IMG/VR virus record: IMGVR_UViG_3300042397_001782
Coordinates: 55,981 to 119,980 of that record
Length of the DNA stretch: 64,000 nucleotides
Direction: 5' to 3' (one strand)
DNA from: a virus
Part shown: piece after piece, positions 22,183 to 29,939 of the stretch
Layout: every line of letters begins with the position of its first letter
How positions within the stretch are numbered: the stretch's first letter is position 1
The notes under the pieces: model-generated
Seen by the model: the letters and a program-made list of their open reading frames with translations, nothing else
Told to the model about the DNA's origin: nothing
The model's database searches: none
Made by a program: the position numbers and the translations under genes

Positions 22183-22833
22183 ATGTCAAGTGTAAAAATA
22201 ACAGAACTATCAAGTTCAGGACCTTTAACAGGTTCAGAAGTATTACCTATTGTGCAAGGTAATCAAACAGTAAAAACAACAGTACAAGAAATAGGTTCAT
22301 TTACTAGACCTTACAAAGTTTATACAGCTTTATTGACTCAAAGTGGTGGGGATGACCCGCTATCAATTGATTCAGGTTTATTAACTATTGGAGTAACGTA
22401 TTATATAAATAATAATTCTTCCGGAATGGATTTTACAAATGTTGGAGCGCCAAATAATATTGCAGGGGAATCTACATACTTTATTGCAACAGGAACTACT
22501 CCTAACTCGTGGGGGGCAGGAGAAGGAACAGGAAACGGTACTTTAAGCTACAACACAGGAGCTCCCGTAGTAACAGTGTTAGAGAATACTATTGGGAATA
22601 TTTGGTTTACTTATGATATGGTTGGAAGATATAATGTAAATTCTGATGGATTATTTACAACAAATAAAACTTATAGTGTGCCTTATGTGTATAGTCCTCT
22701 TTCAGATTTACCTAATGGCATTTTTATAGAAAATTTAACAGTAAATTATTCACAAATTATTTCTATATATAATGCAGATACAGTAGATAATCAATTATCA
22801 AACACCTCAATCGAGATCAGAGTTTACGAATAA
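22183..22833 (+). CDS. Virion adhesin protein with family-B N-terminus, 216 aa
   Basis: Begins MSSVKITELSSSGPLTGSEVLPIVQGNQTVKTTVQEIG. This 40-residue start (SVKIT.L......L.IV......TVQE/VEEIG) recurs in the next gene and is typical of N-termini of phage tail-fibre proteins. The rest is Thr/Asn/Gly-rich and beta-strand-like, with no catalytic site seen. A tail-associated receptor-binding or fibre-linking protein is likely. Confidence 0.6.
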   Translation: MSSVKITELSSSGPLTGSEVLPIVQGNQTVKTTVQEIGSFTRPYKVYTALLTQSGGDDPLSIDSGLLTIGVTYYINNNSSGMDFTNVGAPNNIAGESTYFIATGTTPNSWGAGEGTGNGTLSYNTGAPVVTVLENTIGNIWFTYDMVGRYNVNSDGLFTTNKTYSVPYVYSPLSDLPNGIFIENLTVNYSQIISIYNADTVDNQLSNTSIEIRVYE

Positions 22834-22863
22834 AAATAAATAAAAGATATTAAATAAATAAAA

Positions 22864-24246
22864 ATGGCAAGTGTAAAAATAACTCAACTTCCTAATGTAT
22901 TAGGAAATCAAATAAATCCAGCAGTGGATATTTTACCTATTGTAAGAGTAGGTGCAGATTCTACAGATAAAATAACTGTAGAAGAATTAGGAACCCTTTT
23001 TGGAGGAGGATTAGAAGGGACTCAATATGTTTATGTAGCAGCTAATGGTACAGATGTAGAAAATGCTGCTGAACTTCAAGCTGCTTATGTTACTGCTCAG
23101 GGTATGTCTTCAAGTATAACAAATAGAATTACTATAATTGCTGCACCCGGAAATTATAATTTTAGCACTGCTAATTTTGTAATGAATAAACAATACATTG
23201 ACTTAGTTTCATTAGATGGAAATAAAAGTATAGTATTTAACGGCTCAAATACAATAGAGATAACTGAAAATGATGTATTTGTCAAAGGTGTAGATGTTGG
23301 AACATTAAACTTTACTATAGCAAATTCATTAAATTTCTTAAGGGTTGAAAACTGCACAGGTGGAGAGGGTTCATTTGCTGGTTACGGCGGCATAGCAAGT
23401 GGCACGTTTACTAACTGCACAGGTGGAAAGAATTCATTTGGTGGTGACGGTGGCACAGCAAGTGGCACGTTTACTAACTGCACAGGTGGAGATAATTCAT
23501 TTGGTGGTGCCGGCACAGCAAGTGGCACTTTCACTAGTTGCACAGGTGGAAATAATTCATTTGGAGGTGACGGTGGCACAGCAAGTGGTGTGTTTACTAA
23601 CTGCACAGGTCTATATGCTTCATTTAGTGGCGATGGTGGCACAGCGAATGGTGTGTTTACTAATTGCACAGGTGTAGATAATTCATTTGGTGGTAACGGT
23701 GGCATAGCAAGTGGTGTGTTTACTAATTGTACAGGTAGAGATTATTCATTTGGTGGTGCCGGCATAGCAAATAGCACTTTCACTAATTGCACAGGTGGAG
23801 ATTATTCATTTGGTGGCGATGCCGGCACAGCAAGTGGTGTGTTTACTAATTGTACAGGTGGAAGGGGTGTATTTGGTGGCAGTGGCGGCACAGCAAATGG
23901 CACGTTTAATAGTTGCACAGGTGGAGATGGTTCATTTGGTGGCGGTGGCACAGCGAGTGGTGTGTTTACTAATTGTACAGGTGTAGATTATTCATTTGGA
24001 ATAACGTCTTTAGGAACTTTTACAAATTGCACAGCAGGAATTAATTCATTTGGAGGTAGCGGAACATCATCAGGAATATTTACTTCTTGTGTAGGAGGGG
24101 AATATTCATTTGGTGGAGATTTAATGGGAACATTATCAGGAAAATTATTTTATTGTCGTATAACATTAGGTACATTTGCAACCGTATCAGGTAGTGGAAG
24201 AACTTATTACTGTGTAGATGGAAATGGAAACCCTAATAATCAATAA
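22864..24246 (+). CDS. Repeat adhesin with 13-unit Gly/Cys solenoid, 460 aa
   Basis: N-terminus MASVKITQLPNVLGNQINPAVDILPIVRVG matches the preceding gene (family B). Residues about 60-160 form a linker with a right-handed-helix look (IAAPGNYNFSTANFVMNKQYIDLVSLDG). From about residue 160 there follow 13 units of 18-22 aa with the pattern TFTNCTGG.(N/Y)SFGG.GGTASG, each with one Cys, Phe positions and Gly-rich turns, which suits a beta-solenoid. The protein ends KLFYCRITLGTFATVSGSGRTYYCVDG. A long rod-like receptor-binding protein is probable. Confidence 0.75.
   Translation: MASVKITQLPNVLGNQINPAVDILPIVRVGADSTDKITVEELGTLFGGGLEGTQYVYVAANGTDVENAAELQAAYVTAQGMSSSITNRITIIAAPGNYNFSTANFVMNKQYIDLVSLDGNKSIVFNGSNTIEITENDVFVKGVDVGTLNFTIANSLNFLRVENCTGGEGSFAGYGGIASGTFTNCTGGKNSFGGDGGTASGTFTNCTGGDNSFGGAGTASGTFTSCTGGNNSFGGDGGTASGVFTNCTGLYASFSGDGGTANGVFTNCTGVDNSFGGNGGIASGVFTNCTGRDYSFGGAGIANSTFTNCTGGDYSFGGDAGTASGVFTNCTGGRGVFGGSGGTANGTFNSCTGGDGSFGGGGTASGVFTNCTGVDYSFGITSLGTFTNCTAGINSFGGSGTSSGIFTSCVGGEYSFGGDLMGTLSGKLFYCRITLGTFATVSGSGRTYYCVDGNGNPNNQ
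23345..24110 (+). repeat. Tandem coding repeats of 54-66 bp (13 units)
   Basis: Units resemble each other at DNA level: a block such as agtggcacgtttactaactg recurs, followed by CACAGGTGGA and TTCATTTGGTGG with variable middles. Adjacent units are nearly identical, while others are diverged by a few bases, as expected of repeat gain and loss. They all keep frame with the 460-aa adhesin. Confidence 0.85.
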
Positions 24247-24266
24247 CATAAAAAACAAATAAAAAT

Positions 24267-24599
24267 ATGAAAAATTATCAATTAATAATAGAAGGAACTT
24301 GGATAGAATTATTACCTGTAGAATTAACAGAAACTCAAATAGAGTTATTAAAGTCTACTAAAGAAACAGATGCAGAAGCTAAATCTGAATTAATAGCAGA
24401 GATTAAAGAATCAAGAGAAGGAGCAGTATCTTCTGAATTGACTGAAAAGTTAAATACACTTTACACTTCTTTAAAACCTGAATTAAAAGAAGAAGATATT
24501 TATCAATTAATTTCTGCTGACTTTTCTGAAAAAGAAAATAAATTTACAGGAATTATTAACTATAGAGTTAATGGAGAACATAAGCAAGTAAGATTCTAA
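24267..24599 (+). CDS. Hypothetical protein in adhesin region, 110 aa
   Basis: ATG start (MKNYQLIIEGTWIELLPVELTETQIELL). It begins with a beta hairpin, has a central acidic helix (KETDAEAKSELIAEIKESREGA) and ends with a strand (FTGIINYRVNGEHKQVRF). It is small, soluble, and sits after a large adhesin gene, as do tail-fibre assembly chaperones; that role is inference. No family is recognised. Confidence 0.6.
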   Translation: MKNYQLIIEGTWIELLPVELTETQIELLKSTKETDAEAKSELIAEIKESREGAVSSELTEKLNTLYTSLKPELKEEDIYQLISADFSEKENKFTGIINYRVNGEHKQVRF

Positions 24600-24619
24600 A
24601 AATAAATAAATAAAAATAC

Positions 24620-25801
24620 ATGAAAAGAATTAATATTATTTCAGAGACAATTTACAAAGGGCAACATAAACTTGTTAATAAAGGTGCTTTTATTAATATG
24701 TCAAAATTAATTTCAGACATATTTGCTTGTTTTAATATTCCTTGCTGTGACAAACAAGCAGATTACTTTGTAAGAAAATCTGCTTTAATTTATAGTAGAA
24801 AAAAACCAGGAGCTAATTGGCAATCTTTAAACAAATTAGTTTTAGATGTTTATAATTGTTGTGCAAATACAACCTTGTGTTCTAATAACCAAAGTCAATG
24901 GTGGATAACTACAGATGTTATTAGACCTAGAAAAACAGTTGAAACAATTAACTTTACAAATATAATAATTAAAGTTCTTACTTGTTGTGAACTATTAGAT
25001 TGTTGTGCACCTGTAGTGCCTCCAGGACCTCTTTATAATTTTGATATAACAGCATTAGATTGGCCAGGTATTAATGGAGTAACAGATCAAGCTTCTTTTG
25101 AAGCATTTATATTAGGTTCCTCAGATTATACTAATATTACTGTAACTTCTTTTAATTATACTCCTACAAGAGTTCAAGCAAATATAAATGTTACTGGGGG
25201 ATCAATTGTTAATTTTGGAATTTTTGGGAATGGTTTTGAAATTATTCACGCTTTAAGTGGTTTTGATAATTTATCTAGTTTATATTTAAGTAATAATTTA
25301 CTAACAGCCTTTAATCCAACTATTCCTTTAGATTCTACCCTAGGTAATATAGAGTTAGTTAATAATCAAATAGTAAACTTTAACCCATCAATTGCTTTAC
25401 CAAGTGGTTTGATGGGATTAAATTTAAATAATAATCAAATAGTAACTTTTGACCCTACTATTGCGTTACCAAGTACTTTGACTCAATTACAACTGCAAGG
25501 TAATCAAATAGTTACTTTTAATCCTACTAATCCTCTTCCTTCTCCTATCTTTTTATTAAATTTAGATAATAATTTGTTAACAGAGTTTAATCCAACTACA
25601 CTATTTCCAACTACTAGTTTAACAGATTTAAGGTTAAAAAATAATTTAATAACTACTGCAGGATATGTTGCTTCTGAACCATGGGCAAATAGTTTATCAG
25701 TAGGTATATCAGCTATTCAATTTACAGGTAATGTTAACTCTGTAGCTGGTACAAATTTAGAAAGCATATTAATAGGTAAAGGATATAACGTAATACCTTA
25801 A
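24620..25801 (+). CDS. Leucine-rich-repeat adhesin, family-A anchor, 393 aa
   Basis: The N-terminal 115 residues (MKRINIISETIYKGQHKLVNK...RKKPGANWQSLNKLVLDVYNCC...QWWITTDVIRPRKTVE) are shared with the genes at 21722 and 25840. A linker (GPLYNFDITALDWPG) follows. Residues about 210-350 are 23-aa leucine-rich repeats of the type NNQIVTFDPTIALPSTLTQL, about six units, and the end is a capping segment (AGYVASEPWANSLSV). LRR tips bind protein or sugar receptors; here, a host receptor. It is a neighbour paralogue of the next gene. Confidence 0.8.
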   Translation: MKRINIISETIYKGQHKLVNKGAFINMSKLISDIFACFNIPCCDKQADYFVRKSALIYSRKKPGANWQSLNKLVLDVYNCCANTTLCSNNQSQWWITTDVIRPRKTVETINFTNIIIKVLTCCELLDCCAPVVPPGPLYNFDITALDWPGINGVTDQASFEAFILGSSDYTNITVTSFNYTPTRVQANINVTGGSIVNFGIFGNGFEIIHALSGFDNLSSLYLSNNLLTAFNPTIPLDSTLGNIELVNNQIVNFNPSIALPSGLMGLNLNNNQIVTFDPTIALPSTLTQLQLQGNQIVTFNPTNPLPSPIFLLNLDNNLLTEFNPTTLFPTTSLTDLRLKNNLITTAGYVASEPWANSLSVGISAIQFTGNVNSVAGTNLESILIGKGYNVIP

Positions 25802-25839
25802 AATCTATAATAACTATAAAATTAAATAAAAATAAAAAC

Positions 25840-27093
25840 GTGAAAAAAATTAATATTATTTCAGAGACAATTTATAAAGGAAAACACAAACTTGTGAATC
25901 AAGGGGCTTTTGTTAATATGTCAGACTTGATGGGAGATATATTCTCTTGTTTTGGTATAACTTGTTGTAATGGGTTACTTGACAGCAAATCAGATTATTT
26001 TTTAAGAAAATCTGCTTTAATTTATGGTAGAAAAAAACCAGGTGCTAATTGGCAATCTCTAAACAAATTAGTCTTAGACGTATATAATTGTTGCAAAAAA
26101 ACAACTTTATGTCCAGGCTCAAGAAGTGCACAATGGTGGATTACAACAGATGTGATTAGGCCAGCTAAAACTATTGAAACTATTAATTTTACCACTATTA
26201 TAGATAAAGTATTAAACTGTTGTGGAATAACTGAATGTGGATGTCCTCTTTCTTATAATTTTGATATAACAGCAGATTGGCGTTTAGTAGGAACAGTACC
26301 TGTAAGTGACCAAGCTACTTTTGAAGATTGGTTAACTAATGATTTAGGGGCTACGTCTGTAGTAATAAGTTCTTTTGATTTAACAGGTAATAGATTACAA
26401 GCTAATATAACAGTAGCTGGAGTAGTAACTATTAATTTAGCTAGTAAAAATGTTACTTTAGTAGAAAAGATTGGAGGATTTGACAGTAGTTTATTAATAC
26501 TAGGATTAAATGGTAATCAAATAGTTACTTTTAACCCATCAATTCCTTTACCAAGTAGTTTAGGGATATTACAATTAAATGGTAATCAAATTGTAACATT
26601 TAATCCAACTATTGCGTTACCAAGTAGTTTAGCTTTGTTAGGTTTATCTTATAATCAAATAGTTACATTTAACCCTAGTATTGCCTTACCAAATAGTTTA
26701 ATTAGCTTAACTTTAGATGGAAATTTAATTGTAACATTTAATCCAACTATTGCGTTACCAAGTAGTTTAACTCAATTACTACTGCAAGGTAATCAAATAG
26801 TTACTTTTGACCCTACTTTATCTTTACCTAGTAGTTTAATTGAGTTAGGTTTATCTGGTAATCAAATAGTAATATTTAATCCATCTAATGAACTGCCTAT
26901 TTCTTTAACTCAATTAGCTTTAGATAGTAATCAAATGACAACGGCAGGATTTACATCTAGTGAACCTTGGGCAAATGCTCAAACTGCTTTTTCTTCTACT
27001 TGTACTGTAAGTATGTTCAGTAATATTAATTCAATTACAGGCACAAACTTAGAGACTATATTGCTAACTAAAAACTGTACAATAATTCCTTAA
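25840..27093 (+). CDS. Leucine-rich-repeat adhesin, family-A anchor, 417 aa
   Basis: Start is GTG at 25840, equivalent to the ATG of its paralogue; the leader (aaaataaaaacgtg) and the aligned N-terminus (KKINIISETIYKGKHKLVNQGAFVNMSDLM) support it. The family-A anchor ends near residue 130 with RPAKTIETINFTTIIDKVLNCC. About eight LRR units of 23 aa (NQIVTFNPSIPLPSSLGILQLNG) follow, then a cap with a Cys (SSTCTVSMF...LTKNCTIIP). Stretches of near-identical DNA are shared with the gene at 24620. Confidence 0.8.
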   Translation: MKKINIISETIYKGKHKLVNQGAFVNMSDLMGDIFSCFGITCCNGLLDSKSDYFLRKSALIYGRKKPGANWQSLNKLVLDVYNCCKKTTLCPGSRSAQWWITTDVIRPAKTIETINFTTIIDKVLNCCGITECGCPLSYNFDITADWRLVGTVPVSDQATFEDWLTNDLGATSVVISSFDLTGNRLQANITVAGVVTINLASKNVTLVEKIGGFDSSLLILGLNGNQIVTFNPSIPLPSSLGILQLNGNQIVTFNPTIALPSSLALLGLSYNQIVTFNPSIALPNSLISLTLDGNLIVTFNPTIALPSSLTQLLLQGNQIVTFDPTLSLPSSLIELGLSGNQIVIFNPSNELPISLTQLALDSNQMTTAGFTSSEPWANAQTAFSSTCTVSMFSNINSITGTNLETILLTKNCTIIP

Positions 27094-27167
27094 AATATAA
27101 TTAAACTTTAATTTATAAACTCAAAATTAATTCTCATATTTGCAATAAATCTTACGAAAAATAATTT

Positions 27168-27836
27168 ATGCCAGAATTTGCAAATGAAAGAGAAAAAAAT
27201 ATAAAATTCCAAATTACTTTAAATGAGGAACAAAAACAAGCGAAATCAGTTATACTTCAAAATAGTATAACGTATATTGCAGGAAAGGCGGGGTCAGGAA
27301 AAACACTGGTATCTTGCCAAGTAGCTTTAGATTTGTTTTTTAAAAAGCAAGTAAAGCATATTATAATAACAAGACCTGCTGTAGAAGCTGGAGAAAAATT
27401 AGGGTTTTTACCTGGGGGTATGGAAGAAAAACTTGACCCTTATGTACAAGCCATCTATCAGAATTTCTATTCTTTATATAAGAAAGACAAGATAGATAAT
27501 ATGATAAAAGAAGGGTCTATACAGATAAAACCTTTTGCTTATATGAGAGGTAGTACATTTTGTGAAGCTGTAATTATAGTGGATGAAGTACAAAATACTA
27601 CTGAAAGTCAGGTAAAAATGGTTCTGGAAAGATTAGGTAAAGGAAGTAAGATGATGCTATGTGGAGATATTAACCAAATAGATTTAGGTAGAGGAATTAC
27701 TTCAGGAATAAAATTTTTAGATTTTTTACAAGAAAAAGAATTAAAAAATTATACTAAAATTGTTTTAAAAACTAACCATAGAGATCCAATTGTAGAGGAA
27801 ATATTAAACTTATACGAAAGCTTTAAAGCACAATAA
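27168..27836 (+). CDS. phoH: PhoH-like ATPase
   Basis: 222 aa. Walker A AGKAGSGKT at residues 38-46; TRPAVEAGEKLGFLPGG and the MEEKLDPYVQAIY segment; Walker B VIIVDEVQNT (Asp139, Glu140); a CGDINQIDLG sensor-like motif; and a C-terminal KTNHRDPIVEEIL. This is the PhoH signature set. PhoH-type proteins are ATPases often carried by phages and have been linked to RNA handling, but their exact role is unsettled. The gene lies within the adhesin region and overlaps nothing; it ends 1 nt before the next gene, so it is likely co-transcribed. Confidence 0.85.
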   Translation: MPEFANEREKNIKFQITLNEEQKQAKSVILQNSITYIAGKAGSGKTLVSCQVALDLFFKKQVKHIIITRPAVEAGEKLGFLPGGMEEKLDPYVQAIYQNFYSLYKKDKIDNMIKEGSIQIKPFAYMRGSTFCEAVIIVDEVQNTTESQVKMVLERLGKGSKMMLCGDINQIDLGRGITSGIKFLDFLQEKELKNYTKIVLKTNHRDPIVEEILNLYESFKAQ

Positions 27837-27837
27837 A

Positions 27838-28404
27838 ATGAATTTAAATTTAGAATTTAGTCAACATAGTTGCAAATATATTTATGTTAATAATACTTCA
27901 GAGTATGATTTAACATTAGGTGCAGTTAAAACAACTTATATTAAAGTATTAAATCCAGGTCAAACTGAAACTATACAACTATCAATTCCTTTTGAAGGAC
28001 AACTTACTTTAAATGCTAAAAATTTAGGCCAACAAACTGATTTAAACGCACTTTTACAGGATATATTAGAAGGTTATTATACTATTGAGTTAGTGGTAAC
28101 ACAACAACTAAATAATAGTAGTCCTATAGTAACTAGTAGCGAAACTTTTTGTTATTATAATACTTGTCAATTAGATTGTACTATTGATAAGAAAACCTTG
28201 GAATTTTTACAAAACAAATGTTGTAATGAACAAGATTGTACAGGTAAATTAAGACAAGAAACTAAAGATATTGAAACTTTAAAGTTATATAGAGAAGGAT
28301 TAAAATCTTCTGCAAGTCTATGTAAAAAAGAAACTGCCACGGAAATACACGAATGTCTTCAGTATAAATTAGGAGTATTAAATATTGATTGTGGTTGTAA
28401 ATAA
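27838..28404 (+). CDS. Cys-rich structural protein, 188 aa
   Basis: Starts MNLNLEFSQHSCKYIYVNNTSEYDLTLGAVKTTYIKVLNPG. The N-terminal 110 residues look like a beta sandwich; then CYYNTCQLDCTIDKKTLEFLQNKCCNEQ follows and the tail ends DCGCK, ten Cys in all. The arrangement (strand domain, then FCYYNTC..DC.I.. helix, then Cys pairs) resembles that of the 288-aa protein at 29073 and the large Cys-rich protein at 29926. It is likely an adhesin-associated or tail protein. The function is unknown. Confidence 0.65.
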   Translation: MNLNLEFSQHSCKYIYVNNTSEYDLTLGAVKTTYIKVLNPGQTETIQLSIPFEGQLTLNAKNLGQQTDLNALLQDILEGYYTIELVVTQQLNNSSPIVTSSETFCYYNTCQLDCTIDKKTLEFLQNKCCNEQDCTGKLRQETKDIETLKLYREGLKSSASLCKKETATEIHECLQYKLGVLNIDCGCK

Positions 28405-28412
28405 CTAAATAT

Positions 28413-29009
28413 ATGACTTTAAGTACTTATAAAGATTTATTGTGTAAATTAGATGCTGAAATTTCAAAGTTAGTGCAATCTTTTTGTAGATCAGAAACTT
28501 ATGGGTATAAGACTTGTAAAGATAAATTACAAAAATTAATTTATACTAAACAACTTTTAAAAAACAATTTTATTAGAATAAAATTAGATAAGAACTTTTA
28601 TTGCTTAGAAGAGACTGAAGATTATACAATTACAAAGACTTTAATTAGAATAATAGGAACTAAAGCTGAAATACTTGTAAAGAAAATAAAAAAAATTATT
28701 AAAACTGATAAAAGTTTTGTGTGGGATTTTCCCCCACTTCCACAACCAAATGGAGTTTGGGTAGGGTCTTTTTTTGTACCAGTGCCTGTCAATACTCTTG
28801 CTGATATAGAAAATGTAAAAATATATTTAGAAAATAAAAAATTATTTTCTTTCTTTGCATTTGCAGTTGATTACAGTAAAAAACAAATACTATCTTCTAA
28901 ATATCTTGAAGAAGAAATAGAGGAATGTATTGAGTATCAAGAAATAGATAAATATTGTCTACAGTGTTTAGATGAATTAAAACTAAAAAGACTGATAGAA
29001 ACTATTTAA
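28413..29009 (+). CDS. Hypothetical protein, 198 aa
   Basis: ATG start (MTLSTYKDLLCKLDAEISKLVQSF). It is mostly helical and charged, with a Cys-containing first helix and a C-terminal helix rich in Glu and Cys (EEEIEECIEYQEIDKYCLQCLDELK). A Trp/Pro-rich stretch (VWDFPPLPQPNGVWVGSFFVPVP) is in the middle. It lies between two Cys-rich structural genes and is likely part of the same complex. The family is not recognised. Confidence 0.6.
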   Translation: MTLSTYKDLLCKLDAEISKLVQSFCRSETYGYKTCKDKLQKLIYTKQLLKNNFIRIKLDKNFYCLEETEDYTITKTLIRIIGTKAEILVKKIKKIIKTDKSFVWDFPPLPQPNGVWVGSFFVPVPVNTLADIENVKIYLENKKLFSFFAFAVDYSKKQILSSKYLEEEIEECIEYQEIDKYCLQCLDELKLKRLIETI

Positions 29010-29072
29010 TATTATTAAACATATAAATAACTTTCCAATAGAATTTATTGGATATATAAAAAAAATATAAAA

Positions 29073-29939
29073 ATGTTAACAGTAGAAAACTATAATTGCC
29101 AGTACCTTAAATTAGATTCTCCTACAATTCAAAGATTAAAGGAAAATTTGTTATTAATGCCTTCTGAGTTTACAAAAGTAGAGTTAGAGTATAATATTAA
29201 TTGTGGAGACACCCCTATTAAAAAGGAATTGCAATACACTCATTTTAATTATTGGTCAATAGATTTGTCTCAGAATATTGCTAAAAGTGATGTTTTAGAT
29301 GAAATTATTTTTAAACATATAATAACTGGCCAAGAATTTTCTATAGATAACTTAAATATAGATATGGCTACTGCTACAGTAGGAGATTACTTAACTGCAA
29401 TAACTGATTTGTTGATAAACAATGGATTAAGTACTGTAGGGTTAAGTGTTGTACTTGTGGGCAATGAACTTAGAATAACAGGATTACCTACAGGTATAGT
29501 TCCTATTAGTTTTAATATGTCTACAACTATTGAGATATTTTTATTTAACTTTAATAGCCAAGGAAATTGGTTTTATGGGTTAGATTATTTATACTTACGA
29601 CCAGCATCTTTTAATCTTGTAAACTTTATAGATGGGGTTTATAGAATTAAACTTATATATACATTAGTAGATGGCTCAACTATAGAAGAAACTCAGTGTT
29701 TTTTTGCTGATTGTACTATTAAATGTAAAATAGCCTCATTATTAGAAGATGCCTTAGAAGATGATACATTAAATAAAAACATGTATCTATATTATTTAGC
29801 CCTAACTACTTCTGGAAATTGCGGAGGTTGTAATTGTGCAGAAATGTGTGAATTATACGAAAGAATAGTTGCATATTTAAATAACCCTATTATAATAGAT
29901 AAATTAAATTCTAAATCTTGTTGCAGTGGATGTAATTAA
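29073..29939 (+). CDS. Cys-rich structural protein, 288 aa
   Basis: Begins MLTVENYNCQYLKLDSPTIQRLKENLL. Beta-rich N-terminal region; a strand-rich middle with FIDGVYRIKLIYTLVDGSTIEETQCFFADCTIKCKI, like the 27838 protein; then a helix-and-Cys end (NCGGCNCAEMCELYERIVAYL...SCCSGCN). The gap before it holds a small hairpin (CCAATA 29034-29039 with TATTGG 29045-29050). It overlaps the next gene by 14 nt. Probably an adhesin-module protein. Confidence 0.65.
   Translation: MLTVENYNCQYLKLDSPTIQRLKENLLLMPSEFTKVELEYNINCGDTPIKKELQYTHFNYWSIDLSQNIAKSDVLDEIIFKHIITGQEFSIDNLNIDMATATVGDYLTAITDLLINNGLSTVGLSVVLVGNELRITGLPTGIVPISFNMSTTIEIFLFNFNSQGNWFYGLDYLYLRPASFNLVNFIDGVYRIKLIYTLVDGSTIEETQCFFADCTIKCKIASLLEDALEDDTLNKNMYLYYLALTTSGNCGGCNCAEMCELYERIVAYLNNPIIIDKLNSKSCCSGCN

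Noticed and set aside
23382-23986. Open frames on the opposite strand and in another forward frame across the repeat adhesin
   Set aside because: They repeat with the same period as the coding repeat and give low-complexity Pro/Val-rich products; they are shadows.
23345-24110. CRISPR array
   Set aside because: The repeats are in frame within one gene, vary inside units and have no fixed spacers.
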